From positions 1 to 48,261 of the forward strand of contig DATLEI010000103.1 of assembly GCA_035525375.1 (NCBI GenBank): DNA of 48,261 nucleotides, in the 5' to 3' direction. The DNA comes from JALZBN01 sp035525375 (GTDB lineage Bacteria > Actinomycetota > Acidimicrobiia > Acidimicrobiales > AC-14). Below are positions 38,877 through 46,954 of the stretch, in pieces (position 1 is the first letter of the stretch; every line of letters starts with the position of its first letter). The translations under genes and the position numbers were made by a program. Below the pieces are notes generated by a model. The model did not search any database. It was given only the letters and a program-made list of their open reading frames with translations, and was not told the origin of the DNA.

Positions 38877-39844
38877 CTGCACGACGACGGGTCGCGGCCT
38901 GCATTGGCTGCGCCTTGGTGATCCCACCGATCGGACTGGCGGCTGCCCGCCTCGCCCGCCTCGAAGGCAGGTCGGTCGTCATCGCCGCCGAGGCTTTGAC
39001 GCCAATCTGGTTCCTCCCGGCCTACGCCGCGCTCGGCCTGGCACTGTTGGCGCGCCAGCGCGCCTTGACTGTGGTCGCCGCCGTGCTCATCGCCCTCCAC
39101 CTCTCCTGGGTACTCCCCGAATTGCGGCCGGCGCGTGCATTGCCTCCCGGCACAGACGGTGCGCCGCACATTCGGATCTTCTCGGCGAACCTGCTCTACA
39201 CCAACACCAATATGGCCGGCATCGCCAGCGAGATCAGAGCCGCGCGGCCCGACATCGTCCTCCTGCAGGAACTGTCGCCGGTGAACTTCGAGGCGCTCCG
39301 GCGCACGGGCGTGCTCGACGAGTTCCCCTTCAGCATGGCGGAAACTCGCGTCCGACCGACGGGGACGGGGGTGTTCTCCCGCCTGCCGTTGACTGACGCA
39401 AGCATGTGGGAGCTGGGCAGCATGCTCAATGCCAAGGTCACGGTGGAGGTCGGCGGACGGCCGCTGCGCATCTACAACGTCCACACCAACGCGCCGTTCG
39501 GGAGCCCCGGGGCCCCGCTGTGGGAGAAACAATTGTCGGCGATTCGCCAGGCGGCGGCGACCGACGCCGAAGGTGTTCCGCTCGTCGTCGCTGGCGACTT
39601 CAATGCGACGCATGGCCACCGGCCGTTTCGCTCGCTACTCGAGAGTGGCCTGCGCGACGCGCACGTCGAGCGAGGCCGGGGGTGGGCCACCACCTGGCCC
39701 AACAACCTTGGTCTGCTTCCTGCCTTCGCTCGCATCGACCACGTACTCGTCTCGCGCCGGGTGGCCGTCGTCGACATCACCGAGGGAACAGGAAGTGGCA
39801 GCGATCACCGTCCGCTCATCGCCGACCTCGCCGTCGTGGGCTAG
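38873..39844 (+). CDS. Membrane-anchored endonuclease/exonuclease/phosphatase (EEP) family protein
   Basis: 323 residues. The first 85 hold two to three membrane helices (A-C-I-G-C-A-L-V-I-P-P-I-G-L, W-F-L-P-A-Y-A-A-L-G-L-A-L-L, L-T-V-V-A-A-V-L-I-A). The DNase-I-like domain then shows I-F-S-A-N-L-L-Y (Asn), D-I-V-L-L-Q-E-L (metal Glu), Y-N-V-H-T-N-A-P (catalytic His), V-V-A-G-D-F-N-A-T (Asp, Asn), R-I-D-H-V-L-V and G-S-D-H-R-P-L (final Asp-His). The fold includes nucleases, inositol phosphatases and sphingomyelinases; the substrate is open. TTG start overlapping the previous stop. Its TAG stop shares the CTAG palindrome with the convergent gene's stop. Confidence 0.87.
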   Translation: MTARRRVAACIGCALVIPPIGLAAARLARLEGRSVVIAAEALTPIWFLPAYAALGLALLARQRALTVVAAVLIALHLSWVLPELRPARALPPGTDGAPHIRIFSANLLYTNTNMAGIASEIRAARPDIVLLQELSPVNFEALRRTGVLDEFPFSMAETRVRPTGTGVFSRLPLTDASMWELGSMLNAKVTVEVGGRPLRIYNVHTNAPFGSPGAPLWEKQLSAIRQAAATDAEGVPLVVAGDFNATHGHRPFRSLLESGLRDAHVERGRGWATTWPNNLGLLPAFARIDHVLVSRRVAVVDITEGTGSGSDHRPLIADLAVVG

Positions 39845-40200
39845 TTGCTGACCGGATTCTCGACCGGGTCCGGGCGGGCCCGGCGCGCCGGGTGCACAGA
39901 CGGATGGCTCCGCTGATTGTGCGCCGCAACCGGAATGCGAACGACGCGAGGAACGAACTCGGCGCCCACGATCGGCGTGGGGGCGGCGACGGGGTCAGTC
40001 GGAGTGGGATCGTCGGGCACGTACCAACTGGTGCCGGAGACAGGGTTGGTGGCGCGCCACTCCTCGGCCTTGTGCCACACCTCCGGCGGCGGACGCCCCG
40101 AGGCCACCAGCTCGGCGATGACGTCGGCGGCTTCCTGCTCGAGCTGCTCTCGCGTCGGCCGTCGGTGTCGTCCGCCAAGGCCAAAGGTCATCAGGTTCAT
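39841..40200 (-). CDS. Small protein of unknown function
   Basis: 119 residues from an ATG at 40200. The N-terminus is basic with a short amphipathic helix (R-E-Q-L-E-Q-E-A-A-D-V-I-A-E-L-V, about 17-32), then P-P-P-E-V-W-H-K-A-E-E-W-R-A, S-W-Y-V-P-D-D-P-T-P-T-D-P and a Pro/Arg-rich, probably disordered, tail. No domain recognised, no membrane segment. Stop codon shared head to head with the EEP gene. Confidence 0.6.
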   Translation of the reverse strand: MNLMTFGLGGRHRRPTREQLEQEAADVIAELVASGRPPPEVWHKAEEWRATNPVSGTSWYVPDDPTPTDPVAAPTPIVGAEFVPRVVRIPVAAHNQRSHPSVHPARRARPDPVENPVSN

Positions 40201-40372
40201 TCCTTCGATGAGAGGGCTGCCAGTTCTGGGATTCGGCGCGCCAATTACGGGAGACCCTGCGCCTTCCGCCTTGCCGTAACCCTCGAATTATCGCGCTCGG
40301 TTTTTTTTCACGCAGTGAATGTCGAGAGCACCTAGCCCACTTACGGAGGCGCTCGGCGAGCTCTTTTCGTGT

Positions 40373-41278
40373 TCAGGGCACGAGGACGATTTTTCCCCTG
40401 GTGTGGCCGGTCTCGATCATCTCGTGCGCCTTCACCGCATCGTCGAGTGGAAGGCGCGCCGAGATCTCCACCCGAACCCGCCCTTCGTCGATCAGACCGG
40501 TACCCTCCGCCAGCCGTTCGCCGGTGATGCGAGCCGCGAAGGTACTGAGCGTGACATCGCGATCGGTTTCCAACGAGACGGTGCGAAGGATGCTGACGGC
40601 GCGGCCCCCATCGCGGAGGGCGGCGACGCAGCCGTCCCAGGTGCTGGCCCCGACGCAGTCGAGGGCGGCGTCAACCGTGAGTGCCTTGGCGGCTTCCACC
40701 CAGTCGCCGTGGTAGTCAAGCACCTCGTCAGCGCCAATTCCCCTCAGAAAATCGTGGTTCGGCGGACTCGCGGTGGCGATCACACGCGCGCCGCGCGCCT
40801 TCGCAATCTGCACGGCGAAGGTGCCCATGCCCCCGGCCGCTCCAGCAATGAGCACGGTGTCTCCTGGTGCCAGGTGCAAGTGGTCGTCGAGCGCCTCCAT
40901 TGCGGTGCCGATGCCGATCGCCGCCGCTCCCGCGTCGACTAAGTCGAGTGTGGTCGGCACGTGAGCCGTACGGTCGGCTTGCACGACCGCCATCTCGGCG
41001 TAGGCGCCCGACCCGGTCGAGGCGTAGACCGTGTCGCCGACAGCAAACCCCTCAGCATTGGCACCCACCTCCTCCACGACACCCGACAACTCGGCACCAG
41101 GGATATACGGAAACTCCCGCGGCCCGTACATCCCGCGCCGCGCCTTGGCATCCCAAGGGCCGACGCCGGCGCCCGTTACGCTCACGAGCAGTTGGCCGCG
41201 CCGGAGTGCCGGCGCGGGGATGTCGACGGGCGTCAATACGGACGGGTCGCCGAACTCGGCGACAGTGATCGCTCTCAT
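40373..41278 (-). CDS. NADP-dependent quinone oxidoreductase / MDR-family dehydrogenase
   Basis: The 301-residue medium-chain reductase lacks the catalytic zinc cysteines, so it is of the QOR (zeta-crystallin) type: R-A-I-T-V-A-E-F-G-D-P at the start, P-Y-I-P-G-A-E-L-S-G-V-V-E-E-V-G, G-D-T-V-Y-A, then the nucleotide-binding A-G-A-A-G-G-M-G-T-F-A-V-Q-I-A-K (about 144-159) and G-A-D-E-V-L-D-Y. It ends H-T-R-G-K-I-V-L-V-P, typical of the family. Probably reduces quinones or enones with NADPH. Lies 14 bp downstream of the CDF transporter gene in the same direction. Confidence 0.9.
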   Translation of the reverse strand: MRAITVAEFGDPSVLTPVDIPAPALRRGQLLVSVTGAGVGPWDAKARRGMYGPREFPYIPGAELSGVVEEVGANAEGFAVGDTVYASTGSGAYAEMAVVQADRTAHVPTTLDLVDAGAAAIGIGTAMEALDDHLHLAPGDTVLIAGAAGGMGTFAVQIAKARGARVIATASPPNHDFLRGIGADEVLDYHGDWVEAAKALTVDAALDCVGASTWDGCVAALRDGGRAVSILRTVSLETDRDVTLSTFAARITGERLAEGTGLIDEGRVRVEISARLPLDDAVKAHEMIETGHTRGKIVLVP

Positions 41279-41292
41279 TTGATTTCGCTCTC

Positions 41293-42402
41293 TCAGTGAT
41301 GGTGGCGGCCAGGAACATGCCGGCCAGGGAAGTGATGGGCTACCGACTCGTGGTGGTCGCGACCGTCATGGTCGCACGGGTTGGAGTGAATGACGGCCTC
41401 GGCCAACCTGGGCACCTCGTGCAACAAGCGATGATGGCCTTCTTCGGCGATTGCATGGGCCTGGCTGAGGGTGAGGTCGCAGTCAGACACGACATTGGCC
41501 TCTGCGCGCAGCTCGTGGCCAATCCAGCGAATCCGGACATCGGAAACGCCTTCGATCCCCGGCACCGACGAGAGAACTTCCTCCACCTTCCCGACGAGCT
41601 GGGGGTCGGTGCTGTCCATCAGGCGGCGGTAGATCTCGCGCGCCGCGTCCTTCAGGACAAAGAGGATGGCCACCGTAATCAGGAGGCCGACGATTGGGTC
41701 GGCGAGCTCGAACCCAAGCGCGACCCCTGTCGCGCCGGCCACAACGGCGAGCGACGTCAGACCGTCGGCGCGGGCATGGTGACCGTCAGCCACGAGCGCG
41801 GCCGAACCGATACGACGCCCGACCCGGATGCGGTAGCTGGCGACGAGCTCATTGCCGGCGAAGCCGACGATCCCGGCCACCGCAACCCAGCCAACGTTGT
41901 CGACGGTCGAGGGGTCGAGCAAGCGGTTGATCGCCTCCCAAGCGGCGACGCCGGCCGACAGGGCGATGACAACAACGATGAAAATCCCGGCGAGGTCTTC
42001 GGCGCGCCCGTAGCCGTAGGTGTAGCGGCGGTTCGGCTGACGGCGTCCGATTCGGAATGCAATTGCCAGCGGTACCGCGGTCAGCGCGTCGGCGAAGTTG
42101 TGGATGGTGTCGGCAAGGAGCGCCACTGACCCGCTGATGAGAACGACGCCCAGCTGAGCGACGGCAGTGACCGCGAGTGCAGCAAGGGAGATCTTGAGGG
42201 CGCGCATCCCGTCGTTGCTCGCGACGAGCGCCTGATCGACAATTTCGGCGACACCGTGCGAATGAGGGCGGCGACCTTTGTGGTCATGACCATGGTCGTC
42301 GTGCACCTCGTGCTGGTGCCCGTGCTCCCGCTCGTGCTCAGGCTCACGCTCGTGATCGTGGTCGTGGTCGTGGTCAGGAGGATGGTCGTGCTCGTGGGTC
42401 AC
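41293..42402 (-). CDS. Cation diffusion facilitator (zinc/cobalt exporter) with His-rich N-terminus
   Basis: 369 residues. The first 50 are extraordinarily His/Asp/Glu-rich (repeated H-D-H and E-H-E-R), a cytosolic metal-binding arm. Six membrane helices follow (about 70-230), with metal-site residues H-N-F-A-D in helix 2 (A-D-T-I-H-N-F-A-D-A-L) and D-G-H-H-A-R-A-D in helix 5. The cytosolic CDF C-terminal domain starts near 255 (V-R-I-R-W-I-G-H-E-L-R-A-E). A second His-rich tail ends the protein (H-H-F-P-G-R-H, H-H-H). Proton-driven Zn/Co/Mn export is the family role. The GTG at 42402 was chosen because the preceding frame overlaps the DsbA-like gene. Confidence 0.94.
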   Translation of the reverse strand: MTHEHDHPPDHDHDHDHEREPEHEREHGHQHEVHDDHGHDHKGRRPHSHGVAEIVDQALVASNDGMRALKISLAALAVTAVAQLGVVLISGSVALLADTIHNFADALTAVPLAIAFRIGRRQPNRRYTYGYGRAEDLAGIFIVVVIALSAGVAAWEAINRLLDPSTVDNVGWVAVAGIVGFAGNELVASYRIRVGRRIGSAALVADGHHARADGLTSLAVVAGATGVALGFELADPIVGLLITVAILFVLKDAAREIYRRLMDSTDPQLVGKVEEVLSSVPGIEGVSDVRIRWIGHELRAEANVVSDCDLTLSQAHAIAEEGHHRLLHEVPRLAEAVIHSNPCDHDGRDHHESVAHHFPGRHVPGRHHH

Positions 42403-42430
42403 GCCGCAGGATACGCGCCGGCGCCTGCCG

Positions 42431-43129
42431 TCAAGAGGCGGGAACCTCGCAGCCTTCGGGTCCGCAGGCATCACCGGCGACAACCTGCACCGGCGGGCGC
42501 TCAGTCCACGCCCGCTGGAGCACCTCGAGCAAGACGTCGCTCGACTGCGCGCCGGACACCGCGTAACGACCGTCGAACACGAAGAACGGCACGCCGGTGA
42601 CGCCGATCTCCTGGGCGGCGCGCTCGTCGGCGCGCACGTCGTCGCCATAGCGGTCGCTCTGTAGGACGGCGCGCACTTCGACCTCGTCAAGACCGGTCGT
42701 GACCGCGGCCTTCACCAGAACCTCGTGGTCACCGATCGCCTCTGCCCTGGCCTGGTAGGCGGCGAGAAGCTCCTCCTTCAGCTCGTCCTGCCGGCCGCGC
42801 TCGGCCGCGAGATGCAGCAGTCGGTGCGCATCGAAAGTGTTTCCGGGTCGTGCAATATCGAGCCGGAAGGCGAGGCCCTCGTCGTCCGCGATACGCGTGA
42901 CCCGTTCGTTCATCGCTTCGGCCTCGGCCCGGGACACGCCGTACTTACGGGCCAGCCGGTCGGTGTTGTCACCGTCGTAGGTCGCCGGCGCGGACGGGTT
43001 CAGTTCGAAGGCGCGCCAGACGACGTCGATGTCGGCCGCGTGGTCGAACCTCGACAGGGCGTCCTCCATCCTCCGCTTCCCGATGTAGCACCAGGGGCAG
43101 ACGACGTCAGACCAGATATCGACTCTCAT
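42431..43129 (-). CDS. DsbA-family oxidoreductase (FrnE-like)
   Basis: The 232-residue thioredoxin-fold protein has V-C-P-W-C-Y-I-G active site at residues about 9-16, an inserted helical domain (N-T-F-D-A-H-R-L-L-H, typical of FrnE/YwbO-like proteins) and the cis-proline loop G-V-T-G-V-P-F-F-V-F. No signal peptide, so a cytosolic disulfide reductase or isomerase. A C-terminal C-G-P-E-G-C adds two cysteines. The ATG at 43129 puts the active site in the normal place. It starts a likely operon, with the CDF transporter 28 bp downstream. Confidence 0.92.
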   Translation of the reverse strand: MRVDIWSDVVCPWCYIGKRRMEDALSRFDHAADIDVVWRAFELNPSAPATYDGDNTDRLARKYGVSRAEAEAMNERVTRIADDEGLAFRLDIARPGNTFDAHRLLHLAAERGRQDELKEELLAAYQARAEAIGDHEVLVKAAVTTGLDEVEVRAVLQSDRYGDDVRADERAAQEIGVTGVPFFVFDGRYAVSGAQSSDVLLEVLQRAWTERPPVQVVAGDACGPEGCEVPAS

Positions 43130-43269
43130 GCCGTGTGCAACATCCCCATCGCGCTGATCCTTCCGCGTCGGAACAGCGGGAACGCCGATTATCCGGTCCA
43201 AACGGCCAAGGCCGTCTTACCAGCGCTACCGCTGTCCGAAAGTGGGGCCGAGGGCCGCCCCGTCCGTGC

Positions 43270-44436
43270 TCATGTCAGGAGGAAGTGAGTGGCGATGCCA
43301 GCAGCGACCTCGTCAGGCGCGGGCATCGCCTCGATCTCTGTCCTCAGGCGCTCGGAAGCCGAGCGAAATGAAGGGTCGGCGAGAAGTTGCTCAACACTCG
43401 CCTGCACGCCCTCCGAAGTGACCGAGCCCGGCTCGAGCGTGATGCCAACGCCCGACTGGGTGCACGCGGCGGAGTTCAGGAACTGATCCGCGCCCTGGGG
43501 GAGGCACAATTGCGGCAGGCCGTGAGAGATCGCAGCCAAGAACGTGCCTGACCCGCCGTGGGAGACGACTGCGGCACAGTGTGGGAGGAGCGCGGTCTGC
43601 GGGATATAGCGGGCGGCGGTGACGTTGCCTGGTAGATCGCCGAGCACGGCGGGATCGTTCGACGGCCCGACGGTCACCACCACCCGCACTGGGAGCTTCG
43701 CCACTGCCCGCACGACGGTGGCGATCAAGTCGACGCGCGTGTTGAAAACGGTTCCAAAGGTCACGTAGACGAGCGGCAACAACGAGTCCTGCCCGACGAC
43801 GTCAGGCACCGCCTCATTGCCGGCAGTCGCGAAAGTCACTGCGCGCAGCGGCTGAATCGTCCCTACGTGAGCCGGGTCCTCGGTTCGGAGGCTCGGAGGG
43901 AAGATGTCGAGGTAGAGATCGTCATACGCGCCGCCGAACGGGCGCGGCTCCAACCCCTGCGCCTCCCAGAGCGGCGCGACCATCTCGCCTGCAGCCGCCA
44001 CTCGAACCTCGGGCAGGAGCGAGCCAAAGGAATGGGTAACGCTGGGCACGCCGAGCATCGCCGCTGCGATAGGCCCGGCGAACTCAGCCGCATCGCGAAC
44101 GACGAGCGACGGCTTCCACTCCTGCGCCAGCGGCAACAGGTCGGCGAGCGTGGGTCCGGTGCGCACGGCACCGAAAAGCCTCGGGAACATGAAGTTCGGA
44201 CGCGCCGGCGGCGGTAATTCTTGAACCTCGGGAAATCGGCGGGCGAACTCGGCGCTCAACTCGCCCTCGCCCGGACCTGCCACCATGACCTTGAAGCCCT
44301 CACGCTCGAGGGTCGGCACCGCCTCAGCGGCGGTTGCCCAGGCCACCTCGTCGCCCCGGTCGACAAACGCCTTTGCCAGCGGCAACATCGGATGCAGGTG
44401 TCCACGACCTGGCGTGGTCGTGAAGAGGACTCGCAC
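43270..44436 (-). CDS. UGT-type (GT1) glycosyltransferase
   Basis: The 388-residue GT-B enzyme transfers a sugar from a nucleotide donor to a small lipophilic acceptor (family inference). It opens V-L-F-T-T-T-P-G-R-G-H-L-H-P-M-L-P-L-A with the acceptor-site His. The donor-binding C-terminal half has V-Y-V-T-F-G-T-V-F, R-Y-I-P-Q-T-A-L-L-P-H and the GT1 signature H-G-G-S-G-T-F-L-A-A-I-S-H-G-L-P, ending P-Q-G-A-D-Q-F-L-N. The GTG at 44436 lies 13 bp after the rpe stop, so it is probably co-transcribed. Resembles macrolide or glycolipid glycosyltransferases; acceptor unknown. Confidence 0.9.
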   Translation of the reverse strand: MRVLFTTTPGRGHLHPMLPLAKAFVDRGDEVAWATAAEAVPTLEREGFKVMVAGPGEGELSAEFARRFPEVQELPPPARPNFMFPRLFGAVRTGPTLADLLPLAQEWKPSLVVRDAAEFAGPIAAAMLGVPSVTHSFGSLLPEVRVAAAGEMVAPLWEAQGLEPRPFGGAYDDLYLDIFPPSLRTEDPAHVGTIQPLRAVTFATAGNEAVPDVVGQDSLLPLVYVTFGTVFNTRVDLIATVVRAVAKLPVRVVVTVGPSNDPAVLGDLPGNVTAARYIPQTALLPHCAAVVSHGGSGTFLAAISHGLPQLCLPQGADQFLNSAACTQSGVGITLEPGSVTSEGVQASVEQLLADPSFRSASERLRTEIEAMPAPDEVAAGIATHFLLT

Positions 44437-44449
44437 GACCCGAGACCGG

Positions 44450-45166
44450 TCAGCCCGTCGGCTCGGCGGGCACCGGCGCGCCAGCCGCTTCGAGCACGGC
44501 GCGCCCTCCCGCGGCCGGCCCGTCGGCATGGCCGAAGACGGCCGTACCGGCAACCAGCACATTTGCGCCGGCGTCGACACACGCCTTGGCGTTAGTTGCG
44601 TCGACGCCTCCGTCGACCTCGACCTCGGTCTGGAGTCCTTGGCGCTCGATCTCGTCGCGCACTTGGCGCACCTTCTCCAACATGCGGGGCACGAGCTTCT
44701 GGCCGCCGAAGCCAGGGTTGATGGTCATGATCAGGGCGAGGTCGCACTCCTCGAGCACGTCGTCGAGGCACGACGCGGGCGTGCTCGGGTTGATGGCGGC
44801 GCCGGCGCGCATGTCGAGTTTGCGGATCTCGGTGAGGCTGCGATGCAGGTGAGGCGAGACCTCGTAGTGGACGGTGATCGCATCTGCCCCCGCGCCCTTG
44901 AACGTCTCGAAGTGGCGCTCCGGCTCGACGATCATGAGGTGCAGCTCCAGGGGAAGGTCGGTGACCTTCTTCAGAGCCCGCACGGTGTCGGTGCCGAAGG
45001 TGTAGTTGGGTACGAAGACCCCGTCCATGACGTCAACGTGGAGGCGCTCGGTGCCGCTGCCTTCAAGGGCGGCGACGGCGTCGGCGAGGTGCCCGAAGTC
45101 GGCAGCCAGAAGGCTGGGGGCAAGACAGATGGCATCGCCGCACGGCGACCAGTTGGAAGGTGACAT
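44450..45166 (-). CDS. rpe: Ribulose-phosphate 3-epimerase
   Basis: Interconverts ribulose 5-phosphate and xylulose 5-phosphate in the pentose phosphate pathway. 238 residues with A-P-S-L-L-A-A-D-F at the N-terminus, H-V-D-V-M-D-G-V-F-V-P-N (catalytic Asp and metal ligands), H-L-M-I-V-E-P, M-T-I-N-P-G-F-G-G-Q-K and the phosphate loop E-V-D-G-G-V with V-A-G-T-A-V-F-G. The ATG at 45166 gives a normal N-terminus; longer in-frame starts have no homology. Followed 13 bp later by the UGT gene. Confidence 0.95.
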   Translation of the reverse strand: MSPSNWSPCGDAICLAPSLLAADFGHLADAVAALEGSGTERLHVDVMDGVFVPNYTFGTDTVRALKKVTDLPLELHLMIVEPERHFETFKGAGADAITVHYEVSPHLHRSLTEIRKLDMRAGAAINPSTPASCLDDVLEECDLALIMTINPGFGGQKLVPRMLEKVRQVRDEIERQGLQTEVEVDGGVDATNAKACVDAGANVLVAGTAVFGHADGPAAGGRAVLEAAGAPVPAEPTG

Positions 45167-45379
45167 GTCCGCATCATGCCAACTGCTGGCGCTATGGCGC
45201 CTCTCAGTCGGGATTGGGGCCTCCGATGTTTGTCCACAGACAGCCGGGGTAGATCGCCCGAAGAGCGGACTTCGCGGCGGCCCAAGCAATGAGCTTCCGG
45301 CGACCTGCTCGGCAAAAGATGCAGCGACTGTTGGCGGCTCCCCGTCACAGCACGCGCCACTCACTCACAAGGAGAAACC

Positions 45380-45604
45380 ATGGAAAACGACGACCTTAAG
45401 GAGCGCATCCACGCGCTTGAAGTCGCTCAAGCAACACAGGCCGCTGCCGCCACTGGCGCGCAAGCAACACAGGCCGCTGCCACCACTGGGGCGCAAGCAG
45501 CTCAGGTAGCAGCTCATGCCGGCGTTGTAGCAACGATGGTGGCCGGCTCGGTCAGCCTGATCGTCGGAATGATCCTGGGTTACCTGTTCACGTCGAAGAA
45601 GTAG
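45380..45604 (+). CDS. Small coiled-coil protein with C-terminal membrane anchor
   Basis: 74 residues. A charged start (M-E-N-D-D-L-K-E-R-I-H-A-L-E-V) is followed by near-perfect 11-residue repeats of A-Q-A-T-Q-A-A-A-x-T-G, an alanine-rich helix with hendecad spacing. One membrane helix follows (about 48-69, V-A-T-M-V-A-G-S-V-S-L-I-V-G-M-I-L-G-Y) and a basic S-K-K end. AAGGAG lies 5 bp before the ATG. Tail-anchored type; function unknown. Similar short Ala/Gln/Thr proteins occur in other actinobacteria to my recollection. Confidence 0.8.
   Translation: MENDDLKERIHALEVAQATQAAAATGAQATQAAATTGAQAAQVAAHAGVVATMVAGSVSLIVGMILGYLFTSKK
45428..45526 (+). repeat. 33-bp tandem repeats in the small membrane protein gene
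   Basis: Units at 45428-45460 and 45461-45493 differ at only two positions; a third at 45494-45526 is diverged. Each encodes 11 residues, so copy number can change without a frameshift. Confidence 0.85.
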
Positions 45605-45619
45605 AAATCTGCTCGACCC

Positions 45620-46954
45620 GTGAGTCGACCAGACACAACGATCGAATTCATTGGGGCATTTGAGTCGGCGTATCAGCCCATATTCGACGTCGACAACTTC
45701 GAGGCCACGGGGCACGACCGGCAGTGGCGCGCCGACCTTGATCTGCTCGCCACCGCCGGCGTGCGCCGGACCCGCTATCCCGTGCGCTGGCACCGCGTCG
45801 AAGGCGCGCCGGGTGCCTACGACTGGCGGGACGTTGATGCCGTCCTCGGGTGGCTCCAGGACAAAAACGTCGACGTCATTGTCGACCTCCTCCACCACAC
45901 CAGCTACCCGCGCTGGCTCAACGGCTTTACCGACCCCCGTTTCGGCGAGGCCTACTTGGCCTACCTGGAAGCCTTCGCGCGCCGCTACCCCGAGGTCCGG
46001 GGCTACACCCTCTTCAACGAACCCTTCACCACATTTCTGCTGTCTGGCGATGTCGGTATCTGGCCGCCTCACCTCCAGGGGCTGGCCGGGTTCACGACGA
46101 TCGCCAAGGCAGTGCTCCCCGTCGTGGCCGAGGCCAGCCGGCGGTTCAAGGACCTCCTTCCCAATGCAGAGCACGTCTACGTCGACAGCTGCGAACGGCA
46201 TGTAGCGGGCACCGGGGCGGCCGAGGAGTTCACCGACTTCGCCAACGACCGGCGGTTCTTCATCCTCGACACCTTCCTCGGGCGCGCCGTCGGCGACGAC
46301 GACCGCCCCTTCCTACGGCCGTTTCTTGAAGCCGGCGGCGAAGACCTTCTCGCCATGGAGCCTGGAACCCTCGACGTCCTCGGCCTCGACTACTACGCCC
46401 ACTGCCAGTGGGAGTTCATCGGCGCCGGCGGAGAGGGGCACATGCACACCAGCCGGCCCGACTCACTCGCCTGGCTCATGGTGGAGTACGCCGAGCGCTA
46501 CGAGCTACCGGTGATCCTCGGAGAGACGAACATCCGCGGGTACAGCTCCGACCGCTCCAGCTGGCTCAAATACACGCTCGAGCAGTGTGAAGCGGCGCGC
46601 GACGCCGGCATCGATGTGCGGGGATACTGCTGGTTTCCCTTCATCGACTCCTGTGATTGGGACTCTGTCCTCACCGAGCACAACGGCAACATCGATCCTG
46701 TTGGCGTGTACTGGCTCGACGAGAGCCGCCGGCGCCACCGGTCGTGCATGTCGGACGTCTACACCCTGGCCGCTGGCGGCGTGCCGTCGCGCGAACTGCC
46801 GGCGTACCGATTCCGGGAGCCGGTCGCGACCTGGCTCGGCGGCTGGCTCCCGCAGATGTCGCACTGGGACTGGCAAGACCCTCCTGTATACGACACCGAC
46901 CCACCCATGCCCGTTGGGCCCATAGAGCTAAGGATCGAAGATGCAGTGGAGTGA
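45620..46954 (+). CDS. Family 1-like glycoside hydrolase
   Basis: The 444-residue TIM-barrel glycosidase begins G-A-F-E-S-A-Y-Q. Acid/base Glu is in T-L-F-N-E-P (about 133) and the likely nucleophile Glu in I-L-G-E-T-N-I-R-G (about 301). Also R-Y-P-V-R-W-H-R-V-E, L-D-Y-Y-A-H-C-Q-W, and Y-C-W-F-P-F-I-D-S-C-D-W-D typical of beta-glucosidase-like enzymes. No signal peptide, so cytosolic. GTG start. It overlaps the next glycosyltransferase gene by 14 bp and, with the FAD gene beyond, forms a carbohydrate operon. Whether it cleaves or remodels a glycoside made by the same cluster is unknown. Confidence 0.85.
   Translation: MSRPDTTIEFIGAFESAYQPIFDVDNFEATGHDRQWRADLDLLATAGVRRTRYPVRWHRVEGAPGAYDWRDVDAVLGWLQDKNVDVIVDLLHHTSYPRWLNGFTDPRFGEAYLAYLEAFARRYPEVRGYTLFNEPFTTFLLSGDVGIWPPHLQGLAGFTTIAKAVLPVVAEASRRFKDLLPNAEHVYVDSCERHVAGTGAAEEFTDFANDRRFFILDTFLGRAVGDDDRPFLRPFLEAGGEDLLAMEPGTLDVLGLDYYAHCQWEFIGAGGEGHMHTSRPDSLAWLMVEYAERYELPVILGETNIRGYSSDRSSWLKYTLEQCEAARDAGIDVRGYCWFPFIDSCDWDSVLTEHNGNIDPVGVYWLDESRRRHRSCMSDVYTLAAGGVPSRELPAYRFREPVATWLGGWLPQMSHWDWQDPPVYDTDPPMPVGPIELRIEDAVE

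Noticed and set aside
40275..40320. Run of eight T with a TCAC-GCA-GTGA hairpin as a terminator
   Set aside because: The T run lies before, not after, the hairpin on the plus strand, and the stem is only 4-5 bp; neither orientation makes a convincing terminator.
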